A stretch of 64,000 bases of DNA, from positions 248,001-312,000 of the forward strand of contig CAVZHY010000007.1 of assembly GCA_963775235.1 (NCBI GenBank), in the 5' to 3' direction. The DNA is from JBBDMC01 sp963775235 (GTDB taxonomy: Bacteria; Pseudomonadota; Alphaproteobacteria; Rhizobiales; Kaistiaceae). The notes beneath the pieces are model-generated. The model saw only the letters and a program-made list of their open reading frames with translations, was not told the DNA's origin and did no database searches. The translations under genes and the position numbers were made by a program. This document shows positions 45,093 through 54,212 of this stretch, piece after piece; positions within the stretch are counted from its first letter, which is position 1, and each line of letters begins with the position of its first letter.

Positions 45093-46031
45093 ATGCTCGG
45101 CTACATCGGCCGCCGACTGAGAAGCCTGATCCCCGTCCTGGCAGTGGTGTTGGTTGTCACGTTTCTGGCGACCTACGCCCTGCCAGGCGACCCGGTGACG
45201 ATGATGCTGAGCGATTATTCGGCGGACGCGGCTTTGGCAGCGCGTCTGCGCGCCGAATACGGTCTTGATCAGCCGCTATGGTGGCAATTTCTCCACTACC
45301 TCGCCGGTCTTGCCACCGGCGATCTCGGGATGTCCTATCGCTATCTGCGGGTTCCGGTGACGCAGGTGATTTCCACGGGCCTTGCCATAAGCCCGATCCT
45401 GGCGACCGCGGCGCTCGCGCTGGCGATTTCCATTGGCACTCTTGCCGGCTGCGTGGCCGCCATCAATCGCAACACGGTGACCGACACCTTCATCATTCTT
45501 GTGTTGGTCGCCGGTTTGTCTATCCCCAATTTCGCCATCGCGACATTTCTCGTCTACTTGTTCTCCGTGAAGCTCGGCGTGCTGCCGGTGGCCGGCTGGG
45601 GGTCGTTCCGGCAGGCAGTGCTGCCAGTGGTCGTACTGGCGATCCCGAGCGCTGCCTACATCGCGCGGCTCGCCCGCACGTTCATGCTGGAGGTGCTGCA
45701 TCAGGACTATATTCGCACCGCGCGCGCCAAGGGGTTGAGCGAGCGGATCGTGATCGGCCGTCACGCCCTCAAGAACATTCTTGTGCCCCTGTTGACGTCG
45801 GCCGGCGTCATTTTCGGCAATCTCATAACCGGCACGTTTGTTGTTGAAGTGCTTTTCAACATACCGGGCCTCGGGCGCCTCGCAATTGAGTCGGTCTCGG
45901 CGCGCGACTACCCGGTAGCGATGGCGATCGTACTTCTGTTCACGACCGTTTTCGTCCTGATCAACCTGGCGGTCGACGTGGCCTATGCCCTGATCGACCC
46001 GCGCATCCGCGCCCGCACGGTAAGCACATGA
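45093..46031 (+). CDS. ABC permease, DppB-like
   Basis: 312 residues with six membrane helices. GYIGRRLRSLIPVLAVVLVV, ATYALPGDPV, GLDQPLWWQFLHYL and the EAA loop YIRTARAKGLSERIVIGRHALKN are typical DppB features. It follows the binding-protein gene by 45 bp and overlaps the DppC gene by four bases. Intact. Confidence 0.93.
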   Translation: MLGYIGRRLRSLIPVLAVVLVVTFLATYALPGDPVTMMLSDYSADAALAARLRAEYGLDQPLWWQFLHYLAGLATGDLGMSYRYLRVPVTQVISTGLAISPILATAALALAISIGTLAGCVAAINRNTVTDTFIILVLVAGLSIPNFAIATFLVYLFSVKLGVLPVAGWGSFRQAVLPVVVLAIPSAAYIARLARTFMLEVLHQDYIRTARAKGLSERIVIGRHALKNILVPLLTSAGVIFGNLITGTFVVEVLFNIPGLGRLAIESVSARDYPVAMAIVLLFTTVFVLINLAVDVAYALIDPRIRARTVST

Positions 46032-46912
46032 GCGTCGGTGCGGCCTCTGAAACCGAAGCGATTGCGACGCCGCAGGGCGCGTATCGGCTGGTGCGTCGCC
46101 TGCTTCGCCAGCGCAACGTGGTGATCGGCGGAACTATCGTCTTGATCGTCGCGGCCATCGCCTTGCTGGCGCCGTGGATCACCCCGCATCCCATCGACGA
46201 AACCGATCTGCTCAATCCGTGGCTGCGACCAGACCCCGAGTTTCTGCTGGGAACCGATCGTCTCGGCCGCGATATCCTTTCGCGTCTCATTGTCGGCTCG
46301 CGTACGTCGCTTTCGGTGGCGGCGGCGGTGCTCGCGATCACATTGGTTGTGGGGATCACGCTCGGAATGATTGCCGGGTACGTCGGCGGCTGGGTCGAGA
46401 ATCTGATCATGCGTTTCGTCGACAGTACTTTGGCGTTTCCGGAGATCGTCGTCGCCATTTTGGTCGCCGCCGCGTTGGGCCCCGGTGAGACGACGGTTAT
46501 CGTGGCGCTTTCCCTGGTCTGGTGGCCCGGCATTGCCCGCCTGACGCGTTCTTACGTGCTGGTCGTGCGCGAAGAGATGTTCATTGACGCGGCCATCGTC
46601 GCCGGCACGTCGACCACCGGCATCCTCCGGCGGCACCTGCTGCCCAATATCGCGGCGCCCCTGCTCGTCCGCGCCTCCATCGGCGTCGGGTTCATCATCA
46701 TGGCCGAGGCGACGTTGAGCTTTCTCGGCCTCGGCATTCAGGAGCCTCAGCCGAGCTGGGGAGGGATGATCCGCGACGGTCTGCCTGCCCTGCGAACCGA
46801 TCCGGGACTGGCGCTGTTCAGTTCGATCGTTCTGGGAACGGCGGTAATCGGCTTCAACTTGCTCGGCGATGGGCTGCGAGACGCCCTCGATCCCAAAATG
46901 CAGGGGCGTTGA
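46028..46912 (+). CDS. ABC permease, DppC-like
   Basis: 294 residues. LLRQRNVVIGGTIVLIVAAI, FLLGTDRLGRDILSRLIVG and the EAA loop EEMFIDAAIVAGTSTTGIL are DppC hallmarks; LSFLGLGIQEPQPSWGGM and the last helix are normal. ATG at 46028 overlaps the DppB stop. Forms the translocation pore with DppB. Confidence 0.94.
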   Translation: MSVGAASETEAIATPQGAYRLVRRLLRQRNVVIGGTIVLIVAAIALLAPWITPHPIDETDLLNPWLRPDPEFLLGTDRLGRDILSRLIVGSRTSLSVAAAVLAITLVVGITLGMIAGYVGGWVENLIMRFVDSTLAFPEIVVAILVAAALGPGETTVIVALSLVWWPGIARLTRSYVLVVREEMFIDAAIVAGTSTTGILRRHLLPNIAAPLLVRASIGVGFIIMAEATLSFLGLGIQEPQPSWGGMIRDGLPALRTDPGLALFSSIVLGTAVIGFNLLGDGLRDALDPKMQGR

Positions 46913-46913
46913 G

Positions 46914-47924
46914 ATGAACCGGCCGCTCCTTTCGGTCGAGGATCTGACGGTATCGTTCGAAACCGAATCCGGGCGCCGCGAGGTGCTGCGCGACATTGCT
47001 TTCGACGTGCAGCCCGGCGAGGTGGTCGGCGTCGTCGGTGAAAGTGGATCGGGCAAGTCCGTCACGGCGCTCGCGATCATGCGACTGCTCGGCTCGCAGG
47101 GCCGCTGCGACGGCGGCCGGATCTGGCTTCAGGGCGAGGAACTCCTGCGCTTCAGCGAGGCCGAGATGCGTGCCGTGCGTGGTAGTCGCGTCAGCATGAT
47201 CTTTCAGGAGCCGATGACCTCTCTCAATCCGTTGTTCACGGTCGGCTTTCAGGTGGCGGAGGTGCTGAAGGCCCATCTCGGCATGCGGGGCGGGGCCGCG
47301 CGGCGCGAGGTCATCGGCTGGTTCGACAGGGTTGGCATCCCCAATCCCGAGCTGCGCTTCGACGAATATCCGCACGCGCTTTCCGGTGGCATGCGCCAGC
47401 GGGTGATGATCGCCATGGCGATGGCGTGCCGCCCGTCGTTGCTGATTGCCGACGAGCCCACGACCGCGCTCGATGTCACCATTCAGGCGCAGATCCTGGC
47501 GCTGATGAATCAGCTCAGGCACGACCACGGCACGGCGATCATGCTCATTACCCATGACATGGGGGTGATCGCCCGAATGGCCGATCGCGTGGTCGTCATG
47601 TATGCCGGAGAGGTGGCGGAAGCCGGCACCCTGCGCGAAGTGCTGACCGATCCACGCCATCCGTATTCGCGGCTCCTGCTGGCGGCAATGCCGACCGCGC
47701 GGCGCAAGACGGCGCATTTGCCGGTCATCCCCGGGGTGATGCCGACGCCCGGTGCGCTTCCGGGAGGATGCCGTTTTCATCCGCGATGCCCTGACGCGAT
47801 GAAGATCTGCGCCAAGGATCCGCCACCGCTGTTCAAGCCGTCGGCCGGTCGCGAGGTGCGGTGCTACCTCGCCGCAGACGAGGCGGTCGCAACCGAGCCG
47901 CGCCGCAAGGCAGCCGTCCAATGA
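46914..47924 (+). CDS. ABC ATPase, DppD-like
   Basis: 336 residues. Walker A GESGSGKSV, Q-loop FQEPMTSLNPL, signature LSGGMRQRVMIAMAM, Walker B LLIADEPTTALD, switch His ITHDMGV. The C-terminal oligopeptide-transporter extension with PGGCRFHPRCPDAMKICAKD is present. ATG at 46914 is one base after the DppC stop. Pairs with the next ATPase. Confidence 0.95.
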   Translation: MNRPLLSVEDLTVSFETESGRREVLRDIAFDVQPGEVVGVVGESGSGKSVTALAIMRLLGSQGRCDGGRIWLQGEELLRFSEAEMRAVRGSRVSMIFQEPMTSLNPLFTVGFQVAEVLKAHLGMRGGAARREVIGWFDRVGIPNPELRFDEYPHALSGGMRQRVMIAMAMACRPSLLIADEPTTALDVTIQAQILALMNQLRHDHGTAIMLITHDMGVIARMADRVVVMYAGEVAEAGTLREVLTDPRHPYSRLLLAAMPTARRKTAHLPVIPGVMPTPGALPGGCRFHPRCPDAMKICAKDPPPLFKPSAGREVRCYLAADEAVATEPRRKAAVQ

Positions 47925-48865
47925 ACGTTCCGATCCTCAGCGTCAGCGGGCTCGGCCGAACCTTCGTCAGTGCCGACGGCCGGCCGATCGTTGCGGTCGA
48001 GGATGTCAGCTTCGACCTCGCGGCAGGAGAGACGCTTGGCCTCGTCGGTGAATCCGGCTGCGGCAAGAGCACGATTGCACGGATGGTCCTCAAGCTGCTC
48101 CAGCCGACGACCGGACGCATCACGCTCGAGGGCACCGACATTACCGGGTTCACCGAGCGGCGGATGCGACCGCTCCGCCGCTCCATACAGGCGGTCTTCC
48201 AGGACCCGATGTCGTCGCTCGATCCGCGCATGCGGGTGGGCGAAATCGTCGCCGAGCCACTCGCCGCGGTCGGCGTCTCCCGGTTCGAGCGCGCGAAGCG
48301 GGCACGCGAAGTATTGTCCGTGGTCGGCATGCCGGCCGATGCCGCTGAGCGTTATCCCCATGCCTTTTCCGGCGGACAGCGCCAGCGGATCGCCATTGCC
48401 AGGGCACTCGCCGCCGCCTCGCGTATCGTCGTGTGCGACGAGGCGACGTCGGCGCTCGACGTGTCGGTCCAGGCGCAGGTACTCAATTTGCTCAGCGACC
48501 TGAGGGCCCGGTTCGGTCTCAGCCTTATCTTCATCTCGCACAATCTTGGCGCGGTCCGCCACGTCAGCGATCGCGTCGCGGTGATGTACCTCGGACGCAT
48601 TGTCGAGATCGGCCCGGAAGCCGATCTGTTCGAGCGCCCGGCCCATCCCTATACCGAGGCGCTGCTGGCAGCGGTTCCCGAGCCAACCCTCGACGAAGAA
48701 ATCACGCCGCCGCTTTCCGGTGAAATACCAAGTCCGCTCGACCGGCCCTCCGGTTGTCATTTTCACACCCGTTGTCCGAGGGCGCAGGAGCGCTGCCGGA
48801 TCGAGGACCCCGCGCTTGCCGCGCGCCGGCCGGGCCACGATGTCCGCTGTCATTTTCCAAGTTGA
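47921..48865 (+). CDS. ABC ATPase, DppF-like
   Basis: 314 residues. Walker A GESGCGKST, FQDPMSSLDPRM, signature FSGGQRQRIAIARAL, Walker B IVVCDEATSALD, switch His ISHNLGAV, and the Cys-containing tail SGCHFHTRCPRAQERC. ATG at 47921 overlaps the DppD stop. Completes the second importer of the window. A long minus-strand frame covers this gene but is a shadow. Confidence 0.95.
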   Translation: MNVPILSVSGLGRTFVSADGRPIVAVEDVSFDLAAGETLGLVGESGCGKSTIARMVLKLLQPTTGRITLEGTDITGFTERRMRPLRRSIQAVFQDPMSSLDPRMRVGEIVAEPLAAVGVSRFERAKRAREVLSVVGMPADAAERYPHAFSGGQRQRIAIARALAAASRIVVCDEATSALDVSVQAQVLNLLSDLRARFGLSLIFISHNLGAVRHVSDRVAVMYLGRIVEIGPEADLFERPAHPYTEALLAAVPEPTLDEEITPPLSGEIPSPLDRPSGCHFHTRCPRAQERCRIEDPALAARRPGHDVRCHFPS

Positions 48866-48874
48866 GTGGGAGCC

Positions 48875-49966
48875 ATGATCGTCGAACGAACCCAGTATTT
48901 CGCCAAACCCGGCAACGTGGAGACCGTGCTCGATATCCGTCGGCGCGCGTCGGCTGTTCGCCGGGAGATCGGCCTTGCGTCCGGCCGCATCCTTGCTCGC
49001 GTTGGCGGCGACGATGGCGGACCGGATGTCTCGTGGGAAGCCAGCTTTCACGACAAGGCGGCGCACGACGCTGATCTTGCCGCCCGCGCAGCGAGCGCGG
49101 AATTCACGGCGATCCGTAAGGAAATGCGCGCCGCCATCGATGACTTCCGGCGCGAGGTGCTTGAACTCGACGACCAGCCGATTGCCAATGGGATGCGCCC
49201 CGTCGACATGGCTTTGAGCGATGTCGCCCCGCGCGAGGTCGTTTTTCCATCCGCCGGCCGTGATCTCAAGGGGTATCTCTACACCCCGCCTGGAGACGGC
49301 CCCTTTCCGTGCATGATCTGCAATCACGGCAGCACGATTGACAAGGGAACGCTGGACGTCAGTCGCCCGGGCACGGCTGCGCTGCTCGCCTCCTGGGGCA
49401 TCGCGTCCTTCCTTCCGCACCGTCGCGGATACGGCAACTCGCCGGGGCCGTCCTGGCGCGAGGAGGCGCCTGCCGAATTCGGCAGCGATGAATACGACGC
49501 GCAGATCGTCGCGCGTCTGAACGCGGAAAGCGATGACGTCATCGCCGCACTCGGTTGCGTGGCAGCCATGCGCGAGATCGATGACAACCACATCGGCGTT
49601 ATGGGTTCGTCGTTCGGTGGCATCAACACACTGTTGGCCGCATCGAAGTCGAGCCGCTTCAGCTGTGCGATCGATTTTGCCGGCGCCGCGATGAATTGGG
49701 ACAGGGCGCCGCGTTTGCGTCAATTCATGACCGAGGCCGGGCGAAAGGTCGTGATGCCTTTGTTCCTCCTCCAGGCGGCGAACGACTATTCCATCCGCCC
49801 GACGCTGGAGCTCGCCGATGCACTGAAGGGGAAGGACGGGCGCGTGGTCTGGTCCCGCATCTTTCCGATTTTCGGCGTCACCCCGATGGAGGGCCATCTC
49901 CTGGAAGGGCGGGGCGCGATGTTCTGGGAGGAGGACGTTCATCGTTTCCTGGAGCGCTATCTGTGA
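48875..49966 (+). CDS. Dienelactone-hydrolase-like enzyme with N-terminal ferredoxin-like domain
   Basis: ~363 residues. The first ~95 (MIVERTQYFAKPGNVETVLD through a long basic helix) look like a dimeric alpha/beta-barrel (NIPSNAP/ABM-like) domain. The rest is an alpha/beta hydrolase: KGYLYTPPGDGPFPCMICNHGS, FLPHRRGYGNSPG, nucleophile Ser in GVMGSSFGG, Asp in QAANDYS and His in MEGHLL. The HRRGYG motif occurs in dienelactone-hydrolase/peptidase-like enzymes. Start is ATG 48875 or GTG 48866. The two-domain arrangement is unusual. It follows the ABC genes directly. Confidence 0.82.
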   Translation: MIVERTQYFAKPGNVETVLDIRRRASAVRREIGLASGRILARVGGDDGGPDVSWEASFHDKAAHDADLAARAASAEFTAIRKEMRAAIDDFRREVLELDDQPIANGMRPVDMALSDVAPREVVFPSAGRDLKGYLYTPPGDGPFPCMICNHGSTIDKGTLDVSRPGTAALLASWGIASFLPHRRGYGNSPGPSWREEAPAEFGSDEYDAQIVARLNAESDDVIAALGCVAAMREIDDNHIGVMGSSFGGINTLLAASKSSRFSCAIDFAGAAMNWDRAPRLRQFMTEAGRKVVMPLFLLQAANDYSIRPTLELADALKGKDGRVVWSRIFPIFGVTPMEGHLLEGRGAMFWEEDVHRFLERYL

Positions 49967-50053
49967 ACGCGCGTGCGGTCGAGGAGGTGAGGGCGATCGT
50001 CCCTGGCGCCAGCACGCGGGCGACGCCGCGGCGAAGGTTTGAGAGACGGGCAG

Positions 50054-51592
50054 ATGGTTGAAACGGGGTCGTCTATGGTCGCGCTCTCCACCAATCTCGG
50101 GTGTTGCTTCGATCCGAGCCGCGATCCGGGGAAGATCGCGATCATCGACGTGACCAATTGGGACAATCCCACTGAGGTCAGCTATGCCGAGCTCGACGCG
50201 CAATGCAATGCGGTCGCGCGCGGGCTCCTGAAAAAGGGGCTGACGCGCGGGGATCGCGTGGGCATCCTCTCGCTCAACAGCGCCCGGATGATCGCGGCCT
50301 ATTTCGGCATCATGCGAGCGGGTTTGGTCGCCGTGCCGATCTCGTTCAAACTTCCCGCCGAGACCGTCGCCCACATAGTCAGGGACGCCGACCTCAAGGC
50401 GATCTTCCACGATGCGGGCCGCGCCGGCATCTGCCCACGGGGAGTAATGGCGATCGGGTTCGACGACCCGGATGGATATGTCGCGCTGCTCGATCCGGGG
50501 CCGTTCGAGGCGGTCAAGCCGGTCGGCCGCGAGGTTGGCATGATCCTCTACACGTCGGGCTCGACCGGGATGCCAAAGGGCGTGCTTCTGTCGCACGCCT
50601 CGCAACTGTGGTCGATCAAATCGACGATCCGCACTTACGGTGACCGCTCGCATCAGCGCTATATCGTCGCCGCTCCGTTGTTCCATATGAACGGGACGAT
50701 GAGCGTCAAAAATGCGCTTGCAGGCGGCGGCAGCATGGTTCTGTTGCCATCCTTCGACGCCAAGACATACGCCCGTGCAATCGCGCGCTTCCACGTGACC
50801 TGGCTCACGTCGGTGCCCACGATGCTGGCGATGCTGGCGCGCGAGAAGGACCTCGTCGAGACCCTCGATTTTTCGTCAGTGACGCATGTGACGATGGGCT
50901 CCGCCCCATTGACCCAGGCCCTCGTCGACAAGGTGCAGGCACTTTTCGCGAAGGCTGCCATCAACAATGGATACGGGACGACGGAGGGAGGCCCGGCGCC
51001 GTTCGGTCCCCATCCCGACGGCATTGAGCGCCCGGCGGCGTCACTTGGCTATCCTCTGCCGGGATCGGAAGTCGAGTTGCGGGAGGGGCCGGGTCCGGAC
51101 GAAGGCGTCCTCTACATGCGCAACCCCATGATGATGGAGGGCTACAACAACCTGCCGGCCAAGACGGCCGAGGTAATGCGCGATGGCTGGTACCGCTCAG
51201 GCGACATCATGCGACGCGACGGGAACGGCTTCTTCCACTTTGTCGGGCGGGCCGACGACATGTTTGTAGTGGGCGGCGAGAATGTATGGCCGGGCGAGGT
51301 CGAGCGCCTCATTGAGCGAATGCCGGGTGTGCATCAGGCGATCGTGGTGCCGGTGCCCGATGCCATCAAAGGCACACTGCCGTTTGCGTTCATCGTACCG
51401 CAGAAGGATGCGACGATTACCGAGTCGGACGTCAAGGCCTTCACCATCGCGAATGGTCCGGCGTTCGCCCACCCGCGCTTTGTCGCCTTCCGCGACGCCA
51501 TTCCGCTTGCCGCCACCAACAAGCCCGACCGCAAGCGGCTCATCAGCGAGGCCGAACCGATTGCCCAGGCAAGCGGTCGCGGCGCCCGCTGA
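50054..51592 (+). CDS. AMP-forming acyl/aryl-CoA ligase
   Basis: 512 residues of the ANL superfamily. P-loop-like YTSGSTGMPKGVLLSH, APLFHMNGTM, A5 motif NNGYGTTEGG, WYRSGDIMRRDGNGFFHFVGR with the hinge, VGGENVWPGEVE and the catalytic Lys in TNKPDRKRL. It activates a carboxylate as an adenylate and transfers it to CoA. ATG at 50054; TTG at 50039 also in frame. Followed after 27 bp by a hotdog thioesterase, a common pairing in aromatic or branched acid catabolism. Confidence 0.92.
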   Translation: MVETGSSMVALSTNLGCCFDPSRDPGKIAIIDVTNWDNPTEVSYAELDAQCNAVARGLLKKGLTRGDRVGILSLNSARMIAAYFGIMRAGLVAVPISFKLPAETVAHIVRDADLKAIFHDAGRAGICPRGVMAIGFDDPDGYVALLDPGPFEAVKPVGREVGMILYTSGSTGMPKGVLLSHASQLWSIKSTIRTYGDRSHQRYIVAAPLFHMNGTMSVKNALAGGGSMVLLPSFDAKTYARAIARFHVTWLTSVPTMLAMLAREKDLVETLDFSSVTHVTMGSAPLTQALVDKVQALFAKAAINNGYGTTEGGPAPFGPHPDGIERPAASLGYPLPGSEVELREGPGPDEGVLYMRNPMMMEGYNNLPAKTAEVMRDGWYRSGDIMRRDGNGFFHFVGRADDMFVVGGENVWPGEVERLIERMPGVHQAIVVPVPDAIKGTLPFAFIVPQKDATITESDVKAFTIANGPAFAHPRFVAFRDAIPLAATNKPDRKRLISEAEPIAQASGRGAR

Positions 51593-51619
51593 CATTCCCC
51601 ACGGTCCGATCGCCAAACC

Positions 51620-52039
51620 ATGACCGCCCGACTTTCCGCTGAGCAAATTCAGGAGAGCGTGAACGGCTCGACCTTTTGCGCCTTTTTGGGCCTCAAGGTT
51701 GTGGAGGCAGATCCCGAGCACCAGACTTTGAAGATGTACGCTCCCATGCGGCCTGAATTCGAGCGCCGCAAAGGCAGCGGACAATGGCATGGCGGTCCGA
51801 TCGCCGCGATCATCGACACCGCGGGCGACTTTGCTCTGGCCATGCTTGTCGGCAGGCCCTTGCCGACCATCAACTTTCGCGTCGACTACCTCAAGCCGGC
51901 AGTCAACAGCGGCATTGCCGCCGTTGCACGCGTGCGACGTCACGGGCGCAGCATCGGTGTCGTGGATGTCGATGTCTACGATGACGCGGATAGTTTGGTC
52001 GCGGTCGGCCGTGCCACCTACTCGACGCGTGTTGAATGA
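51620..52039 (+). CDS. PaaI-type hotdog thioesterase
   Basis: 139 residues. FCAFLGLKVVEADPEHQTLK, the catalytic region GSGQWHGGPIAAIIDTAGDFAL (HGG..D pattern) and TINFRVDYLKPAV are PaaI/YigI features. It hydrolyses acyl-CoA thioesters, either recovering CoA from dead-end products or completing the pathway of the adjacent ligase. Normal length. Confidence 0.9.
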   Translation: MTARLSAEQIQESVNGSTFCAFLGLKVVEADPEHQTLKMYAPMRPEFERRKGSGQWHGGPIAAIIDTAGDFALAMLVGRPLPTINFRVDYLKPAVNSGIAAVARVRRHGRSIGVVDVDVYDDADSLVAVGRATYSTRVE

Positions 52040-52079
52040 GTTGATGGCGGAGCCGCGCTGAACGCGTCTCTGAGAAAGG

Positions 52080-53651
52080 ATGTGCGGGATCGTGACTGTT
52101 AGCGACGACACGGGAAGGGAGGCGGAAGTCTACGACGAGGAGACCGACGTGGTCGTCGTGGGCTACGGGTTCGCCGGCGCGACCGCCGCTTTGGAGGCGG
52201 CGCGGGCAGGCGCTCGGGTCCTGGTCCTGGAAAAGGCCGCCGTTCCTGGCGGAATTTCGATCTGTTCGTACGGTTCCGTGAGGTCGGCGCGCGATGCGGA
52301 TGAAGCGCTGGCCTATCTTTCCGCGACCAACGCCGGGCGCTCGCGCGACGACCTGCTGAATGTGCTGGCGTCGGGCATGGCCGAGATGGAAGGTTATGTT
52401 CGCGGCCTTGCGGCCGAGACCAACTCTGAAGTTTCGACCACCAGGGACGATCCGAAGGCCGGAGCCAACTATCCGTTACCAGGCCATGCCACTTTCTATC
52501 ACACCTCGATTGCCGCAATCCCCAACTTCTCTGTCCGCGAAACCTACCCGGCCGCTAACGGCGCCGATGGTGGCCCCAGGCTGTTCCGCGTGCTGGAGGC
52601 TGCGCTCGCCAACTTCGGGAGGCGCCAGGTCGATATCCGGTTCAACGCAAGGGCACGACGCCTGACGACCGACCGCCGCGGCGTAGCCGGCGTTATCGCC
52701 GATTTTCCCGATGGCGCAAGGCGCATCCGCGCGCGTGGTGGCGTCGTGCTCGCCTGCGGCGGGTTCGAGGGCAACCAGACGATGCGGGATCATTTCTGGG
52801 AGGCAACGCCGGTACTGCAGGCCGCGGCGCGCAACAATACTGGAGACGGCATCATCATGGCCCAGGCCCTGGGCGCCGCCATCTGGCACATGTGGCATTT
52901 CCACGGCGTCTATGGGTTTCGGCATACGGACCCCGCCTATCCCTACGGCATCCGCGTCAAGCGCTTGCCCGATTGGTTTCCGGGCAAGGCGGAACTGGCA
53001 AAGGTCCCGATGGCCTGGATTCTCCTCGACCGGCAGGGGCGGCGCTTCATGAACGAGTATCAGCCCTACACGCAGGATACCTCGCATCGGTCGCTTCAGC
53101 TCTTTCATCCCGAGGTGCAGGATTTCGCCCGTATCCCGTCCTTGCTCGTCTTCGATGAGAACGGTCGCAAGCTCTATCCGATGGGCAAGCCGACCTCGAA
53201 CGACCCGGACGTGCGCTACGATTGGAGCGACGACAACATGGCCGAGGTGGCGAACGGCATTCTCTGCCGTGCCGGGACTCTGTCGGAACTGGCCGGACTG
53301 CTCGGCGCCGGTGCCGCTGCCGTGGAGGAATCGGTCGCACGCTGGAATACGCTTTGCGAGTCCGGCGCCGATGCGGATTTCGGCCGGCCACGCGGCACCA
53401 TGGTGCCGATATCCCAGCCGCCATTCTACGGCGCGCATGTCTGGCCCATCGTCTCCAACACGCAAGGCGGGCCGGTGCGGGACGCCGAGGCGCGCGTGCT
53501 CGACGTTTATGGCGATCCGATCGGCAACCTTTATACCGCCGGCGAGCTCGGCAGCGCGTTTGGCCACCTCTATATGTCCGGCGGCAACATTGCCGAATGC
53601 TTCATTACCGGCCGTATCGCCGGCCGCAACGCCGCGCGGGGTTCCAATTAG
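52080..53651 (+). CDS. FAD-dependent oxidoreductase, fumarate-reductase/ketosteroid-dehydrogenase-like
   Basis: 523 residues. DVVVVGYGFAGATAALEAARAG is the FAD site, PGGISICSYGSVRSA the second loop, ACGGFEGNQTM the NADB-like strand, and NLYTAGELGSAFGHLYMSGGN the closing FAD motif. It belongs to the same broad family as the flavoprotein at 29918 but is not a close copy. ATG 52080 abuts a possible ribosome site; GTG 52093 is out of frame, so the exact start is uncertain. Last gene of the plus-strand catabolic unit. Confidence 0.88.
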   Translation: MCGIVTVSDDTGREAEVYDEETDVVVVGYGFAGATAALEAARAGARVLVLEKAAVPGGISICSYGSVRSARDADEALAYLSATNAGRSRDDLLNVLASGMAEMEGYVRGLAAETNSEVSTTRDDPKAGANYPLPGHATFYHTSIAAIPNFSVRETYPAANGADGGPRLFRVLEAALANFGRRQVDIRFNARARRLTTDRRGVAGVIADFPDGARRIRARGGVVLACGGFEGNQTMRDHFWEATPVLQAAARNNTGDGIIMAQALGAAIWHMWHFHGVYGFRHTDPAYPYGIRVKRLPDWFPGKAELAKVPMAWILLDRQGRRFMNEYQPYTQDTSHRSLQLFHPEVQDFARIPSLLVFDENGRKLYPMGKPTSNDPDVRYDWSDDNMAEVANGILCRAGTLSELAGLLGAGAAAVEESVARWNTLCESGADADFGRPRGTMVPISQPPFYGAHVWPIVSNTQGGPVRDAEARVLDVYGDPIGNLYTAGELGSAFGHLYMSGGNIAECFITGRIAGRNAARGSN

Positions 53652-53821
53652 TTCGAGGTGAAATCGCCATCATCGCCCGTGGGGGATACCACCGCGGACT
53701 CGCTGCAACGCTTCTCGCCGAAGATGAAAAATTTGTAATGGAACTGCGGCGCGCCTGCGACGTTTCGACATCGCCAGATCGAATCCTCGATCTGCGCTCT
53801 CATCGTCCAGGAGGACCCCCA

Positions 53822-54076
53822 ATGCGCAAATCTTTGGTTGCTTTGAGCGCTGCTGCTCTGCTCGGCGCCGTGTCAATCGCCAATGCGGCCGACGTTTCCG
53901 GCACCATCCAGTCGATCGACACCTCGGGCAAAACCATCACTCTGGATAATGGCCAGACCTTCCAGCTCGGTACGGATGTCGACGCCTCCACGCTGAAAGT
54001 CGGCGAGAAGGTAACCGTCACCTATACCGGCAGCGGCGACAGCATGCAGGCGACCGCCGTGGCGCCGGCTGCCTGA
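53822..54076 (+). CDS. DUF1344 small exported protein
   Basis: 84 residues. MRKSLVALSAAALLGAVSIA followed by a NAADV cleavage region is a Sec signal. The mature ~62 residues (SGTIQSIDTSGKTITLDNGQ, VGEKVTVTYTG) form a small beta fold of the DUF1344 family, common in Rhizobiales. AGGAGG lies 7 bases upstream of ATG 53822. Function unknown. Followed by a strong hairpin. Confidence 0.9.
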   Translation: MRKSLVALSAAALLGAVSIANAADVSGTIQSIDTSGKTITLDNGQTFQLGTDVDASTLKVGEKVTVTYTGSGDSMQATAVAPAA

Positions 54077-54101
54077 TTGCATTCCTTCCGTTGAATACTG
54101 C

Positions 54102-54129
54102 GGCTCCGTTCTCCTACCAGAACGGAGCC
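54102..54129 (+). terminator. 11-bp perfect hairpin after the DUF1344 gene
   Basis: GGCTCCGTTCT and AGAACGGAGCC flank a 6-base loop, 26 bp after the stop. There is no U-run after it, but it is the strongest hairpin I saw and it separates the plus-strand gene from the convergent NHL gene. Confidence 0.6.
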
Positions 54130-54212
54130 GGACTGCCCGTGATCATCAGCCCGGATCAGCGTCCGTGTAGCTTGGGCAAAGGCTGCAACGGGCGCCGTTG
54201 TCGGCGCAACGT

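Noticed and set aside
47864..50794. A 976-codon minus-strand ORF opposite the DppD/DppF, DLH-like and CoA-ligase genes
   Set aside because: It spans several intact plus-strand genes, has no recognisable domain and has the arginine/histidine-rich look of antisense frames in GC-rich DNA.
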